DNA of 64,000 nucleotides from Rossellomorea vietnamensis (GCF_025398035.1 NZ_CP104558.1:992001-1056000); one strand, 5' to 3'. Positions 16,954 through 30,476 are shown, counted from the stretch's first letter. The notes: generated by a model from the letters alone, not told the origin. Program-made: numbers and translations.

Positions 16954-17829
16954 TTATTCTACATTTTGCACTTGTTCCCTCAGCTTCTCAAGTGTTGATT
17001 TCAGTTCCACTACAATGGTGGCAATGAGGGAATCATTTGCTTTCGACCCAATCGTATTCACTTCCCTGTTCATTTCCTGGATCATGAAATCCAGTTTCCT
17101 GCCTACAGGCCCACAATCGATTAATGTGGAGTGAAAGTACTGAATATGACTTTTAAGTCTTGTCAATTCTTCCGTTATGTCTGACTTATCGGCAAAGATG
17201 GCCACTTCCGTAAGCAAACGGCTTTCATCGAAAGATGTTTCGTTGTATTCGGCAATCCTCTTTCTTAGTCGTTCTCTATATTGATTGACCACTTCCGGAG
17301 CATGACTGGACAGTTCAATGATATTCTTTTCAAACTGACTAAGATGGATGAGAAAATCTTTCTTGAGAAGTTCCCCTTCTTTCTCCCGCATCTTTCTAAG
17401 GTCCAGCGCTGCTTCATCCACAGCGTTTAATACCAGATTCTCAAGCTCTTCATTTTCTTCTTCCATCTCTTCAATCAGGATGAATTCTTCTCTGTTCAAG
17501 AGATGGGATAATCGCACATCATCTTTTAAGGAAAAGGTTTCTTTCACTTCATTTACTAACTGATAATAATCTTGAATGAGCTTCCAGTCAATATGAAGAT
17601 TTTTATGAACAAGGCCGTCCCCTGTGATGGTAATGAAAATATCAACTTTTCCTCTTTTGACATGTTGGAATACTTGCTTCTTGATTTTATCCTCTAGCTT
17701 CATTAATTGTCGCGGCATTCTTATGTAACATTCACTGAATCTGTGATTCACGGATTTCATTTCAACCGTTACAGTATGTTGTTCAGAGTCTGATTTGCTT
17801 CTTCCAAAGCCTGTCATACTGACAACCAT
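16954..17829 (-). CDS. yloC: YicC-family endoribonuclease-like protein (YloC)
   Basis: YicC/YloC family protein (291 aa), beginning [14 protein letters not shown] with the conserved EMKSVNHRF and a C-terminal DUF1732 region ([33 protein letters not shown]). Relatives in E. coli and B. subtilis have been reported to act as an RNase. I use ATG 17829; a GTG three codons earlier has AGGA at good spacing and is an equal candidate. First gene of the remA-gmk-rpoZ unit. The IS lies 150 bases upstream, so its native promoter region may have been moved or altered. Confidence 0.92.
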   Translation of the reverse strand: MVVSMTGFGRSKSDSEQHTVTVEMKSVNHRFSECYIRMPRQLMKLEDKIKKQVFQHVKRGKVDIFITITGDGLVHKNLHIDWKLIQDYYQLVNEVKETFSLKDDVRLSHLLNREEFILIEEMEEENEELENLVLNAVDEAALDLRKMREKEGELLKKDFLIHLSQFEKNIIELSSHAPEVVNQYRERLRKRIAEYNETSFDESRLLTEVAIFADKSDITEELTRLKSHIQYFHSTLIDCGPVGRKLDFMIQEMNREVNTIGSKANDSLIATIVVELKSTLEKLREQVQNVE

Positions 17830-17954
17830 TACGATCACATCCAATCCTTTGACGGTATTCGTATGTAAGATAACCGAATTCATTTTCATCTCGTGCTGAT
17901 CGATTGAGAAGAGAAGCACTCACTTATGTACAACATATCTCATTATATAAAAAA

Positions 17955-17980
17955 GGTAATAGAGGATTTTCTCTATTACC
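17955..17980 (-). repeat. Left 26-bp direct repeat flanking the IS (palindromic terminator stem)
   Basis: Arms GGTAATAGAG and CTCTATTACC around the six-base loop GATTTT. The identical 26 bases recur at the other IS end. On the minus strand this copy is followed by TTTTTTATATAATG, so it keeps the T-run of the original terminator of the upstream ATPase gene. Confidence 0.9.
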
Positions 17981-17982
17981 TC

Positions 17983-18031
17983 AGCTTGTAGACAAAGTCT
18001 AAGAATTAGACCAAGTCTACAAGCTTTTTTT
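17983..18031 (+). terminator. Terminator-like hairpin inside the left IS end
   Basis: Arms AGCTTGTAGAC and GTCTACAAGCT, with an inner GTCT / AGAC pair, are followed by a seven-T run. It would stop transcription entering from the left, a common IS arrangement that limits transposase expression from outside. Confidence 0.75.
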
Positions 18032-18032
18032 G

Positions 18033-18038
18033 TATAAT
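18033..18038 (+). promoter_or_regulatory. -10 box of the transposase promoter
   Basis: A perfect TATAAT sits about 33 bases before the transposase ATG, just after the left-end T-run. No good -35 is found at normal spacing, so the promoter is probably weak. Confidence 0.45.
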
Positions 18039-18070
18039 AGAAAGGAATAAAGCTTTTGTGGGGGATAAAA

Positions 18071-19426
18071 ATGTTATCAAAACACACTAAAGAAGGAAGA
18101 AATCAAATTGAAATGGTTGCGCTAGATGAACTTGTTCCTGAGGATCATCTAGTTAGGAAAGTTGAACAAGCGATTGATTTTGAATTTATTTATGACTTAG
18201 TAGAAGATAAATATTGTTTAGACAATGGGCGGCCTGGTATTGATCCCGTTGTTCTCATTAAAATGGTCTTTACCCAATACCTCTTTGGCATACGCTCCAT
18301 GCGTCAAACCATCAAAGAAATCGAAACCAACGTTGCTTATCGATGGTTTATTGGGTATTCGTTCAAAGAGAAAATCCCTCACTTTTCAACCTTCGGTAAA
18401 AACTACGTTAGGCGCTTCCACGATACGGATCTCTTTGAACAAATTTTCTACCGCATTTTGAAAGAAGCGATGACCAAAGGATTGGTGGATCCATCCGTTG
18501 CGTTTATAGATTCTACTCATGTAAAAGCGAATGCGAATAAGAAGAAATTCGAAAAGAAAATAGCCCGAGTCGAAACTAGAACGTATCAGGATCAGCTGGA
18601 TAAAGAGATCAACATTGACCGAGAGGAACACGGAAAAAAGCCCTTCCCCCCACAGAATAAAGAAGAGTCAAAAGAAATAAAGGTCAGCACGACAGACCCT
18701 GAAAGTGGGTATTACGTAAAAGATGAGCGCGAAAAGCTGTTTGCGTATTCTTTTCATACGGCAAGCGACTCCCGGGGTTTTATCTTAGGATCTCTTGTCA
18801 CGGGAGGAAATGTTCACGATAGTCGGATGTTGGACAAGCTCGTCACTCAAGTCACGGATAAAGTCGGTAAGCCCAGTTCTGTCGCTGTTGATGCAGGATA
18901 TAAAACACCCCACATCGCTAAATTCCTCATGGACCAAGAAATCAGACCCGTTATGCCTTATACACGGCCGAGAACGAAAGACGGATATCTTAGGAAATAC
19001 GAATACGTTTACGATGAATATTTTGACTCCTATCTTTGTCCCGAAGGACAAATTTTACCTTACCGTACTACCACAAGAGACGGGTACAAACAATACGCTT
19101 CAAATCCTTTGGAATGTAAAGACTGTCCTCTGTTAGAACGTTGTACACAAAGTAAGAATCACACCAAGATGATTCATCGACATGTGTGGCAGGATTACAT
19201 AGATGAAGTAGAACATTTGAGACATACAGAACTTAATAAAACTCTATATGCGAAACGCAAAGAAACGATCGAACGGGTCTTTGCGGACGCAAAAGAAAAG
19301 CATGGCATGCGTTGGACGACCTTAAGAGGTCTTAAAAAAGTTTCAATGCAGGCGATGCTTACATTCGCTGCCATGAATCTTAAGAAGTTGGCAAACTGGA
19401 CATGGCGAGGGCCATGTCCAGCCTAG
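18071..19426 (+). CDS. IS1182-family DDE transposase
   Basis: Transposase of 451 aa. The N-terminal DUF772-like domain includes NGRPGIDPVVLIKMVFTQYLFG; the DDE catalytic core shows AFIDSTHVKANAN (first Asp), SVAVDAGYKT (second Asp) and ETIERVFADAKEKHGMRWT (Glu), with a Cys-rich segment (CKDCPLLERC) between the last two. ATG 18071 has GGGGG 7 bases upstream; a TTG five codons earlier has no RBS. Full length, no frameshift, so the element may be active. It is one of only two plus-strand genes in the window. Confidence 0.95.
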   Translation: MLSKHTKEGRNQIEMVALDELVPEDHLVRKVEQAIDFEFIYDLVEDKYCLDNGRPGIDPVVLIKMVFTQYLFGIRSMRQTIKEIETNVAYRWFIGYSFKEKIPHFSTFGKNYVRRFHDTDLFEQIFYRILKEAMTKGLVDPSVAFIDSTHVKANANKKKFEKKIARVETRTYQDQLDKEINIDREEHGKKPFPPQNKEESKEIKVSTTDPESGYYVKDEREKLFAYSFHTASDSRGFILGSLVTGGNVHDSRMLDKLVTQVTDKVGKPSSVAVDAGYKTPHIAKFLMDQEIRPVMPYTRPRTKDGYLRKYEYVYDEYFDSYLCPEGQILPYRTTTRDGYKQYASNPLECKDCPLLERCTQSKNHTKMIHRHVWQDYIDEVEHLRHTELNKTLYAKRKETIERVFADAKEKHGMRWTTLRGLKKVSMQAMLTFAAMNLKKLANWTWRGPCPA

Positions 19427-19456
19427 AAACAGGAGAAAAATCTTTTAAAATATCAG

Positions 19457-19493
19457 AAAACCCCACCTTCGGTTAAAGTGAAGGTGGGGTTTG
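19457..19493. terminator. Hairpin terminator at the right IS end
   Basis: Arms ACCCCACCTTC and GAAGGTGGGGT enclose nine bases. Read on the minus strand it is followed by TTTT, and on the plus strand by TTTG, so it could end both the transposase message and read-through from the ATPase gene. Confidence 0.8.
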
Positions 19494-19505
19494 TCTACAG
19501 TCTGA

Positions 19506-19531
19506 GGTAATAGAGGATTTTCTCTATTACC
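19506..19531 (-). repeat. Right 26-bp direct repeat (ATPase terminator stem without its T-run)
   Basis: Identical to the left 26-bp copy. It lies 20 bases after the stop of the Ca2+ ATPase gene and is the stem of that gene's terminator. On the minus strand it now runs straight into the IS end (TCAGACTG) and has no T-run. Confidence 0.9.
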
Positions 19532-19550
19532 TTTTGGATTATACCACATT

Positions 19551-22232
19551 TCACTGTTTTTTTCTTGCAAAAAATGACCCTGCCAGTAAAAAGGTTGGAA
19601 CGGAGCTTAAACCAATGATCAAGAGCCAATCTTTCAATACGATCGGTACTGTATGGAAGATCGGTTGCAGGGAAGGGATATAGATGACTAAGAGCATTAA
19701 TATGAGTGAAGATAATACGGCAAAAACGAGATACATGTTCCCGAACGGATTCCTTGAAAACACCGAGACTTCACTCCGGCAGTCGAACACATGGATCAGT
19801 TGTGCCATGACCAAAGTAGCGAACGCGACGGTTTGGGCATACGCCAGGTGATCCGGATGAGTCTTATACGAGAGCATGAACGCAAGCAGCGTCGCCCCGC
19901 CGATCAAGAATCCCCTGGAGACCACTTTCCACCCGAGCCCCCTTGCAAACACACCTTCCTTTGGATGTCTCGGTTTTCTTCTCATCACATCATCTTCCGG
20001 CTTATCAAGTCCAAGTGCCATGGCAGGGAGGCCATCCGTCACCAGGTTCACCCATAAAATCTGGATCGGCACCAATGGAAGCGGGAGAGCCAGAATCATG
20101 GCAAATAACATGACGAGGATTTCACCGACGTTCGAAGCTAACAGATACCGAATGAATTTGCGGATATTTTCATAGATGTTCCTTCCTTCCTGTATGGCTG
20201 ATTTAATCGTAGCGAAGTTATCATCCAACAGGACTAGCGAAGAAGATTCCTTTGATACGTCCGTGCCTGTAATCCCCATGGCGACTCCAATATCCGAGGA
20301 TTTAATGGCAGGGGCATCGTTGACCCCATCCCCTGTCATCGCCACCACATGCCCCCTGTTTTGGAGGGCTTTGACGATTTTCAGCTTATGCTCTGGTGAT
20401 ACACGGGCGAACACCGACACTTCATCCACTATTTCTTCCAGTTCATGCACTTCCATTGCGTTTAATTCTTTTCCATCCATGACGCGGTCTTTATTTTTCA
20501 AGATGCCCAGCTGTTTGGCAATGGCTTTCGCCGTCAGAACATGGTCGCCGGTGATCATGACCGTCTTGATCCCGGCAGCACGACACTCTTTCACCGCCTG
20601 CTTCACCTCAGGTCTCGGAGGATCGATCATCCCTTGTAAACCGATGAAGGTCACCCCTTCTTCCACGTCCTCCTCCACCAACGCTTCAACAGCACGTTCC
20701 TTGATCGGTTTATATGCAATCGCAATGTTTCGTAATGCGTTAGATGACATCTCACTGATGGCACCTTCCACTTTTTCGGTGACCTCTGGTGATTTCGGCT
20801 GAAGTCTTCCCTCCCACAGGATCGATTCGCTTTTCCCGACCAATACGTCAGGAGCTCCTTTCGTTACGGAGAAATGCTTTCCATTCTGGTCGACCACGAT
20901 GATACTCATCATCTTCCTTGTGGAATCAAAAGGGAACTCTTTGACAATCGTGAATTTTTTCTGCAATGATTCCCTGGAAAGCCCGGCCTTTAACCCTGCT
21001 ACAAGAAGGGCCCCTTCCGTGGGGTCACCATCGACGATAAAGGTTTTTTCACGGGTTACAAGCTCTGCATGATTGCACAGCATCCCGAAAGTCAACAGTT
21101 GCTGCAGTGCATTCTCACTGTGAGGCGTCACCCGTTTTTCCCCGGTATAAAATTGGCCGTCTGGTTCATAGCCTGTGCCGGTGACGGTCCACGTCCTTCC
21201 TCCACTCCACAGATGGGTGACCGTCATCTTGTTCTGTGTCAAGGTTCCGGTTTTATCAGAACAAATCACCGATGCACAGCCTAATGTTTCCACTGCCGGC
21301 AGCTTTCGGACGATGGCTTTCTTCTTGATCATCCTTTGAACACCAAGAGAAAGGGCAACCGTCACAATGGCAGGCAACCCTTCAGGTATGGCTGCTACGG
21401 CCAATGAAACCCCGGCTAAGAACATCGTATACATATCATGGCCCTGGATCACGCCGATCCCTACCACCAATCCCGTCAGTACAAGTGCAACCGTAATGAG
21501 GATCTTCCCTAACTCTTCCAGTCTTCTCTGAAGAGGGGTCGTCATGGTTTCTGCGTTTTGAATCATATCGGCAATTTGCCCCATTGCCGTTTTCATACCA
21601 ATCGAAGTCACCACACCAATTCCATTTCCCCTCGTGACCATCGTCCCCATAAATGCCATGTTTTCCAAGTCCCCGAGACTCATATTTTCACCATTTACAG
21701 GGTTTGTGGATTTGGTGACGGGTAAAGACTCCCCGGTCAGGGCGGATTCTTCTATTTCAAGATTATTCGCTTCAATGAGACGTACATCCGCCCCGATCCG
21801 GTCTCCACTTGCAAAGCGGATGACATCCCCAATGATGACATCCTTAGAAACGATTTTCACCCACTTACCGTCCCTTAACACTGAAACCTGTGGCGCAGAG
21901 AGCTCCTTTAAAGCTTGAAGCGACCTCTCGGCTTTCCGCTCCTGGAAAAAGCCTAAAAAGCCGTTAATGAACACAATGGCAATGATGGCGATGGCATCGA
22001 TGTATTCACCGAGTAAACCTGAAATGAGCGTGGCTGCCAATAACACGAGAACCATGAAGTCCTTGAACTGACTGAAAAACAACAATAAAGCTGATTGCTT
22101 CTCAGCTTCTTCTAATTGATTGTACCCAAATTGTTTCCGTCTGATTGCAACCTCTTCTGTTGAAAGCCCTTCTTGATAATTGGTATTTAATGACTGCTCT
22201 ATGTCCTCTTGTCTCATCTCATGAAATTTCAT
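19551..22232 (-). CDS. yloB: P-type Ca2+-transporting ATPase (YloB)
   Basis: P2A-type cation pump (893 aa) in the cytoplasmic membrane that exports Ca2+ using ATP. Visible motifs: TGES (actuator), the membrane motif VAAIPEGLPA (Ca2+ site), the phosphorylation site CSDKTGTLTQNKMTV, DPPRPEV and TGDGVNDAPA. Length and order fit the SERCA-like bacterial family; in B. subtilis the homologue contributes to Ca2+ supply in spores. The only usable ATG lies 14 bases from the strong AGGAGG, an unusually long gap. Its terminator was split by the IS. Confidence 0.94.
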   Translation of the reverse strand: MKFHEMRQEDIEQSLNTNYQEGLSTEEVAIRRKQFGYNQLEEAEKQSALLLFFSQFKDFMVLVLLAATLISGLLGEYIDAIAIIAIVFINGFLGFFQERKAERSLQALKELSAPQVSVLRDGKWVKIVSKDVIIGDVIRFASGDRIGADVRLIEANNLEIEESALTGESLPVTKSTNPVNGENMSLGDLENMAFMGTMVTRGNGIGVVTSIGMKTAMGQIADMIQNAETMTTPLQRRLEELGKILITVALVLTGLVVGIGVIQGHDMYTMFLAGVSLAVAAIPEGLPAIVTVALSLGVQRMIKKKAIVRKLPAVETLGCASVICSDKTGTLTQNKMTVTHLWSGGRTWTVTGTGYEPDGQFYTGEKRVTPHSENALQQLLTFGMLCNHAELVTREKTFIVDGDPTEGALLVAGLKAGLSRESLQKKFTIVKEFPFDSTRKMMSIIVVDQNGKHFSVTKGAPDVLVGKSESILWEGRLQPKSPEVTEKVEGAISEMSSNALRNIAIAYKPIKERAVEALVEEDVEEGVTFIGLQGMIDPPRPEVKQAVKECRAAGIKTVMITGDHVLTAKAIAKQLGILKNKDRVMDGKELNAMEVHELEEIVDEVSVFARVSPEHKLKIVKALQNRGHVVAMTGDGVNDAPAIKSSDIGVAMGITGTDVSKESSSLVLLDDNFATIKSAIQEGRNIYENIRKFIRYLLASNVGEILVMLFAMILALPLPLVPIQILWVNLVTDGLPAMALGLDKPEDDVMRRKPRHPKEGVFARGLGWKVVSRGFLIGGATLLAFMLSYKTHPDHLAYAQTVAFATLVMAQLIHVFDCRSEVSVFSRNPFGNMYLVFAVLSSLILMLLVIYIPSLQPIFHTVPIVLKDWLLIIGLSSVPTFLLAGSFFARKKQ

Positions 22233-22445
22233 GCAACCATGTCACTCTCCTCCTACGATACGAAAAGTTGTCCTTCTCATAGCATTCTTATTCAGACTCG
22301 TCCTAAAAAATGATATGATTTAAGTATGTTTTGCATTTTCCCTTTCAGGGAGATAAAATCGGTTACATTTGATACACTTTTCACCACTCCCTGGTCGGAT
22401 GAAATCAAACTATACTGAAATCGCATGAAGCAGAGGATGTTATAT

Positions 22446-24149
22446 ATGTCATTTGATGGATTATTCACAAGAAACATGACGAAAGAATTGAATGAAAACT
22501 TAATACACGGACGCATTAACAAAATACATCAACCTTATAAAAATGAAATCATCCTGGTTATCCGGGCAAATGGAAAGAACCATAAAGTGCTCTTATCCGC
22601 TCACCCAAGTTACTCACGTGTTCAATTGACTGCTGAGAATTATGACAACCCCTCGGTTCCACCGATGTTTTGTATGCTCTTGCGGAAACATCTTGAAGGG
22701 TCGATCATCGAAGGGATCAGTCAGATCGGATTGGATCGGATGATTGTATTTGAAGTGAAGGGCAGAAACGAGATCGGGGATATATCTTATAAACAACTGA
22801 TCGTTGAAATAATGGGCCGTCACAGTAATATCATCCTGGTCGATAAAGAACGAAATATGATTCTTGACAGCATCAAGCATATTTCACCAAGCATGAACAC
22901 CCATCGTACTGTATTGCCTGGCCATACCTACGTGTTGCCGCCTCAACAGGATAAAATCGATCCACTTGAAGCAGAAACAGTAGATGTATTACGCGCCCTT
23001 GATTTCAATTCGGGTAAGCTTGATAAACAGATTGTCCAATCCTTCGCCGGTATCTCACCGCTTTACGCGAAGGAAGTCGTACACCGTGCAGGGATCGGCA
23101 GCGGGGCAGCCATTGCCGAGTCATTCCTATCATTGATTGCTCATGCAAAAAACTTTGATATAGCGCCGACCCTGATCACAGCAGATAAGGAAACATTCTA
23201 CTGGATGGACCTTCAACATCTTGGGGGTGAAAAACAAACATTCCCTTCCTTGAGTGAACTGCTCGACCGTTTCTTTTATCAGAAGGCTTCACGTGATCGA
23301 GTCAAGCAACAAGGAAATGACCTCGAGCGGTTCATTCGAAATGAAAGGGATAAGAACATCAACAAAATAACGAAACTGGAGCGAACGCTTGACGATGCCC
23401 AACAGGCTGACCGCTATCAGCTGCTCGGTGAACTTCTTACTTCGAATCTATATGCCGTGGAACGTGGGATGACGGAGGTGAGCGTAGTCAATTATTATGA
23501 CGAAAACGGGGAAAGTATCACGATTCCATTAAATCCTCAAAAGTCGCCTTCGGATAATGCACAGAATTATTTTTCACGTTATCAAAAAGCGAAGAATGCC
23601 ATAAAGATCGTCCATGAACAAATTGAAAAAGCACAGGAAGAGATCGTGTATCTCGAACAATTACTGCAACAATTAGAATCTGCTTCAACGAAAGATGTGG
23701 AGGAAATCAGGGAGGAACTCGAAGAAGAGGGTTACCTGAAGGTCCGCAAGCAAACCAAAAAGAAAAAGGCCAATATGAAGCCCGTCCTGGAACAATACAC
23801 GTCAACTGACGGAACAAAGATCCTGGTCGGTAAAAACAATAAACAAAACGACTACTTGACCAACCGGGTTGCAGGAAGAGATGAAGTCTGGCTTCATACG
23901 AAGGATATTCCAGGTTCTCACGTTGTCATCAAGAGTTCCAACCCAACTGATGAAACGATCAAGGAAGCTGCCAATATTGCCGCATACTTCAGTAAAGCCC
24001 GTGAATCCAGCTCCGTACCCGTTGATTTCACCGAAGTCAAACAGGTCAAGAAACCTAAAGGTGCCAAACCCGGATTCGTCATATATGAAGGACAGCAAAC
24101 CGTATACGTGACACCGGATCTCGATTTGGTCCGATCGTTGAAAGATTGA
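22446..24149 (+). CDS. rqcH: Ribosome quality control protein RqcH (NFACT family, YloA)
   Basis: NEMF/Rqc2 homologue (567 aa) that binds stalled 50S subunits and directs alanine tailing of the stuck peptide. NFACT-N starts [16 protein letters not shown], then helix-hairpin-helix ([20 protein letters not shown]), a coiled coil (about 280-440) and the NFACT-R domain with [20 protein letters not shown]. The ATG at 22446 has GAGG upstream; an in-frame start seven codons earlier has none. It is divergent from yloB and convergent with pyrE. Confidence 0.95.
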   Translation: MSFDGLFTRNMTKELNENLIHGRINKIHQPYKNEIILVIRANGKNHKVLLSAHPSYSRVQLTAENYDNPSVPPMFCMLLRKHLEGSIIEGISQIGLDRMIVFEVKGRNEIGDISYKQLIVEIMGRHSNIILVDKERNMILDSIKHISPSMNTHRTVLPGHTYVLPPQQDKIDPLEAETVDVLRALDFNSGKLDKQIVQSFAGISPLYAKEVVHRAGIGSGAAIAESFLSLIAHAKNFDIAPTLITADKETFYWMDLQHLGGEKQTFPSLSELLDRFFYQKASRDRVKQQGNDLERFIRNERDKNINKITKLERTLDDAQQADRYQLLGELLTSNLYAVERGMTEVSVVNYYDENGESITIPLNPQKSPSDNAQNYFSRYQKAKNAIKIVHEQIEKAQEEIVYLEQLLQQLESASTKDVEEIREELEEEGYLKVRKQTKKKKANMKPVLEQYTSTDGTKILVGKNNKQNDYLTNRVAGRDEVWLHTKDIPGSHVVIKSSNPTDETIKEAANIAAYFSKARESSSVPVDFTEVKQVKKPKGAKPGFVIYEGQQTVYVTPDLDLVRSLKD

Positions 24150-24162
24150 TATACCAAAGATG

Positions 24163-24208
24163 CACTTTCATCCAGTAATGATTCCACCGGATGAAAGTGT
24201 TTTTATTT
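24163..24208 (+). terminator. Terminator of rqcH
   Basis: Perfect 11-bp stem CACTTTCATCC / GGATGAAAGTG followed by TTTTTATTT. Confidence 0.93.
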
Positions 24209-24215
24209 GGAAGAA

Positions 24216-24248
24216 TGACAAAAAGCAACTCAAAAACCGAGTTGCTTT
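24216..24248 (-). terminator. Terminator of the pyr operon after pyrE
   Basis: Minus-strand stem AAAGCAACTC / GAGTTGCTTT around GGTTTTT, running into TTTTGTC. It faces the rqcH terminator. Confidence 0.9.
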
Positions 24249-24253
24249 CCCCT

Positions 24254-24873
24254 TTACATCCCCCAGCTCTCAGGGTCTTTTCTCCAAAGCTTCAATTGTT
24301 CCCATTCACTTTCACGGATGATCTCATTTTGGACCGCTACCTCAAGTAAGCTTGAATAATCAGAGAGGGCATAGGATGTAATGTTTTGTTCTTCAAGCAT
24401 TCTTTTCCCTTTTTCCAATTCATATGTGAAGATCGCAACCACCCCTAATACGTCACATCCCGCTTCTCTTAAGGCGTCAACCGCAGTTATACAGCTGCCC
24501 CCCGTGGAGATCAGATCTTCAACGACGACAACCTTTTGTCCCGGTGCCGCGATCCCCTCAATCTGCTTTCCTTTTCCATGGGCTTTAGGCTTTGACCGGA
24601 CATAACACATGGGAAGATTTAATTTCTCGCTCACCCACGCGGCATGTGGAATTCCCGCCGTCGCTGTTCCTGCGATGACTTCCGCTTCCGGAAAGTGCTT
24701 TCGGATCAACTCGGACAGTCCTGTTGAGATGCTGTCCCGCACTGAAGGATACGACAGGGTCAGTCGATTATCACAATAAATCGGTGACTTTATGCCGGAT
24801 GACCAAGTAAATGGCTCCGTCGGGTTTAAAAATACGGCTTCGATGTCGAGTAGTTTCTTTGCGATTTCATGTT

Positions 24874-24877
<4 letters not shown>
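24254..24877 (-). CDS. pyrE: Orotate phosphoribosyltransferase
   Basis: Fifth step of pyrimidine synthesis: orotate plus PRPP to OMP (207 aa). The PRPP-binding loop is [14 protein letters not shown]; the substrate loop [14 protein letters not shown] carries the catalytic lysines. The ATG at 24877 has GGGAGG 7 bases before and overlaps the end of pyrF by 4 bases (ATGA). Last gene of the operon, followed by a terminator. Confidence 0.96.
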
Positions 24878-27263
<2,386 letters not shown>

Positions 27264-27267
<4 letters not shown>

Positions 27268-30200
27268 TGATGAACCGCCTCTTTCACTTTCGGTAATGAG
27301 TCAAGTGCCTCTGCTGAGAAAGTCATGGATTCAATCACTCTCAGGATGGCTTCTGCAGTGTCCAGTGACGTAAGACATGGAATGCCGTTTTCGACCGATT
27401 CCCTTCGAATTCTGAATCCATCCCGGGCAGGCTGCTTTCCTTTTGTCAATGTATTGATGACAAGCTGTGTTTCACCGCTTTGGATGATATCCAATAATGT
27501 AGGACCGCTGGATCCGATCTTATCCACTTCACGGACCGTGATACCTGCCTTGGCGAGATACTCTGCCGTCCCCTTCGTTGCGAGGATTTGATAGCCGATA
27601 TCGATAAAGCGTTGTGCCAGGAGTACTGCTTCCTCCTTGTCTTTATCTGCCACGGTCATGAGTACGGAGCCGTATTCCTTCATTTGCATTCCTGCAGCGA
27701 CCATCCCCTTGTAAAGTGCCTTTTCCAAGGTTTGATCTTTCCCCATTACTTCCCCTGTAGATTTCATCTCAGGTCCGAGAGTTATGTCCACCCGTCTAAG
27801 TTTGGCAAAGGAGAAGACCGGGACTTTGACGTACACACCCTGTTTTTCAGGAACCAGTCCTGGTTCATATCCTTGATCTTTCAGGGATATACCAAGGATG
27901 GACTTGGTTGCAATATTCGCCATTGGGACATTTGTGATTTTACTGATGAATGGCACTGTCCGGCTTGAACGGGGATTCACTTCCAGGACGTATACTTCGC
28001 CTTTTGAAATAACATACTGGATGTTCAGCAATCCGATAATGTTCAACCCTTTTGCCAGTCTCGTTGTATAATCGATAATGGTTTGTTTCTGTTCTTGTGT
28101 GAGTTGCTGAGGAGGATACACGGCGATGGAATCCCCTGAATGAACTCCCGCTCGTTCGATATGCTCCATAATCCCCGGGATGACTACGTCTGATCCGTCT
28201 GAGATGGCATCCACCTCGATTTCCTTGCCGATCAGATAACGGTCGATCAATACCGGGTGCTGTGGATTGACCTTTACTGCATTTTTCATGTATTGAAGAA
28301 GCTCTTCTTCCCTGTAAACAATCTCCATTGCGCGTCCTCCGAGTACGTACGAAGGTCTTACCAGAACCGGGTAACCGATGCTTTTTGCTATTTCAATTGC
28401 CCCTTCTACGGAAACGGCCGTTTTACCTTCCGGTTGAGGAATGCCAAGCTCATTCAGGGTATGCTCGAATTTATCACGGTTCTCTGCGCGATCGAGATCC
28501 TCAAGTGAAGTACCCAGAATCTTGACACCTCTTCTCACCAGCTCATCTGCCAGATTGATAGCCGTTTGTCCACCAAACTGGACGACGACTCCCTTTGGCT
28601 TTTCCAGGTCGATGATGTGCATGACATCTTCCACCGTCAGTGGCTCGAAATATAATTTGTCCGAGATACTGAAGTCGGTCGAGACCGTTTCCGGATTGTT
28701 ATTTACGATGATGGCCTCATAACCCGCTTCTTTAATGGCCCAAACAGAGTGAACGGTCGCATAATCAAACTCCACTCCCTGTCCGATCCTGATCGGTCCC
28801 GAACCGAGGACGATGACACTCTCCCGTTCTGTGACCCTTGATTCATTCTCATCTTCATAAGTGCCGTAGAAGTAGGGAGTTTCAGATTCGAACTCTGCTG
28901 CACAGGTATCTACCATTTTATATACCGGGATAAGGTCGATTTCTTTTCTCCAAGTATACACATCCGCTTCAGAGCTTTCCCATAACCGTGCCATGGTGAT
29001 ATCCGAGAAGCCCATGCGCTTCGCTTTTTGTGCAAGCTCAGGGTTGAAGGGGTTCAACGCCAGTTCTTTTTCAAACTCTATGATTCTATTCATTTTATAT
29101 AAGAAGAAAAGGTCGATTTTGCTCCATTCATGGATGGTCTCGATCGTCACTCCCCTTCTCAGCGCTTCGCCGATGTAGAAGAGGCGCTCATCCCCTGCTT
29201 TTCTGATCCTTTTCTCAATCCACTCGTCTGTAAATTGATCCGCGTCACTCAATTCCATATGATACGTATTGCTTTCAAGGGAGCGGATCGCTTTCAGTAG
29301 TGATTCTTCGAAGGTCCGGCCGATTGCCATCACTTCTCCGGTTGCTTTCATCTGAGTACCAAGGTTTCGTTTGGCCGCTTCGAATTTATCAAATGGCCAT
29401 CTTGGGATCTTCGTCACAACATAATCAAGTGCAGGTTCGAATGATGCGTACGTTTTACCCGTCACAGGATTCATCATTTCGTCCAATGTCAGGCCGACGG
29501 CGATCTTCGCTGCAAGTTTTGCAATCGGGTAGCCGGTCGCTTTGGATGCCAGGGCGGATGAACGGCTCACCCTGGGATTGACCTCTATGATGTAATACTG
29601 GAAGCTGTCAGGGTCGAGTGCCAGCTGAACATTACAGCCTCCTTCGATTCCCAGCTCACGGATGATATTCAGACTTGTATTCCGGAGCATTTGATATTCA
29701 CGGTCACTTAATGTTTGACTTGGTGCTACCACGATGGAGTCTCCCGTATGGATCCCCACCGGATCAATATTCTCCATATTACATACCACGATGGCATTAT
29801 CGGCTGCATCCCGCATAACTTCATATTCTACCTCTTTGAAGCCTGCAATGCTTTTCTCCAATAGGCATTGTGTGACAGGGCTGTATTTCAGTCCTGAACT
29901 TACAATCTCGACCAATTCGGCTTCGTTGTGACAGATTCCTCCTCCGGTTCCACCCAAAGTGTAGGCTGGACGGACAATGACCGGATACCCGATTTCGTTC
30001 ACAAATTGATAGGCTTCATCCAGGGAATGGATGATTTCACTATCCGGAACCGGCTCTCCCATTTCATTCATCAAGTTCCTGAACAAATCACGGTCTTCCG
30101 CTTTCTCGATGGCTGAAAGCTTCGTTCCGAGGATTTCAACTCCGCACTCTTCCAAGACCCCGGACTGGGCAAGTTCAACAGCCATGTTCAATCCCGTTTG

Positions 30201-30476
30201 GCCACCTAATGTAGGCAGCAGCGCATCCGGACGTTCTTTACGGATGATCCTGCTGACGAATTCAAGTGTCAATGGTTCGATGTATACTTTATCTGCCATT
30301 TCAGCGTCTGTCATGATCGTGGCAGGATTGGAGTTTACGAGGATGACCCTGTAGCCTTCCTCTTTCAATGCGATGCAGGCTTGTGTTCCTGCGTAGTCAA
30401 ACTCCGCCGCTTGTCCAATGATGATAGGTCCGCTTCCGATAACTAAGATGCTTTTAATGTCTGTACGTTTAGGCAT
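27264..30476 (-). CDS. carB: Carbamoyl phosphate synthase, large subunit
   Basis: Makes carbamoyl phosphate from bicarbonate, ammonia and 2 ATP (1070 aa). Two homologous ATP-grasp halves are visible, beginning [20 protein letters not shown] and [19 protein letters not shown] (about residue 555), each with a glycine-rich loop ([11 protein letters not shown] and [11 protein letters not shown]). The C-terminal 130 residues form the MGS-like allosteric domain ([13 protein letters not shown]). It overlaps carA by 8 bases. Confidence 0.98.

Larger units (their letters stand above)
17981..19505 (+). mobile_element. Intact IS1182-family insertion sequence (1525 bp)
   Basis: The ends are imperfect inverted repeats beginning TCAGCTTGTAGACAAA (left) and TCAGACTGTAGACAAA (right, reverse strand). 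They lie just inside a perfect 26-bp direct repeat, the expected mark of transposition. The element carries one full-length transposase, a hairpin with T-run near the left end and another hairpin at the right end. The open transposase and the identical flanking repeats point to a recent insertion. Family assignment rests on the transposase; it could be checked against ISfinder. Confidence 0.92.

Noticed and set aside
20176-20802. 208-codon plus-strand ORF inside the ATPase gene
   Set aside because: Antisense shadow of yloB; low-complexity Ser/Thr-rich translation and no RBS or homology.
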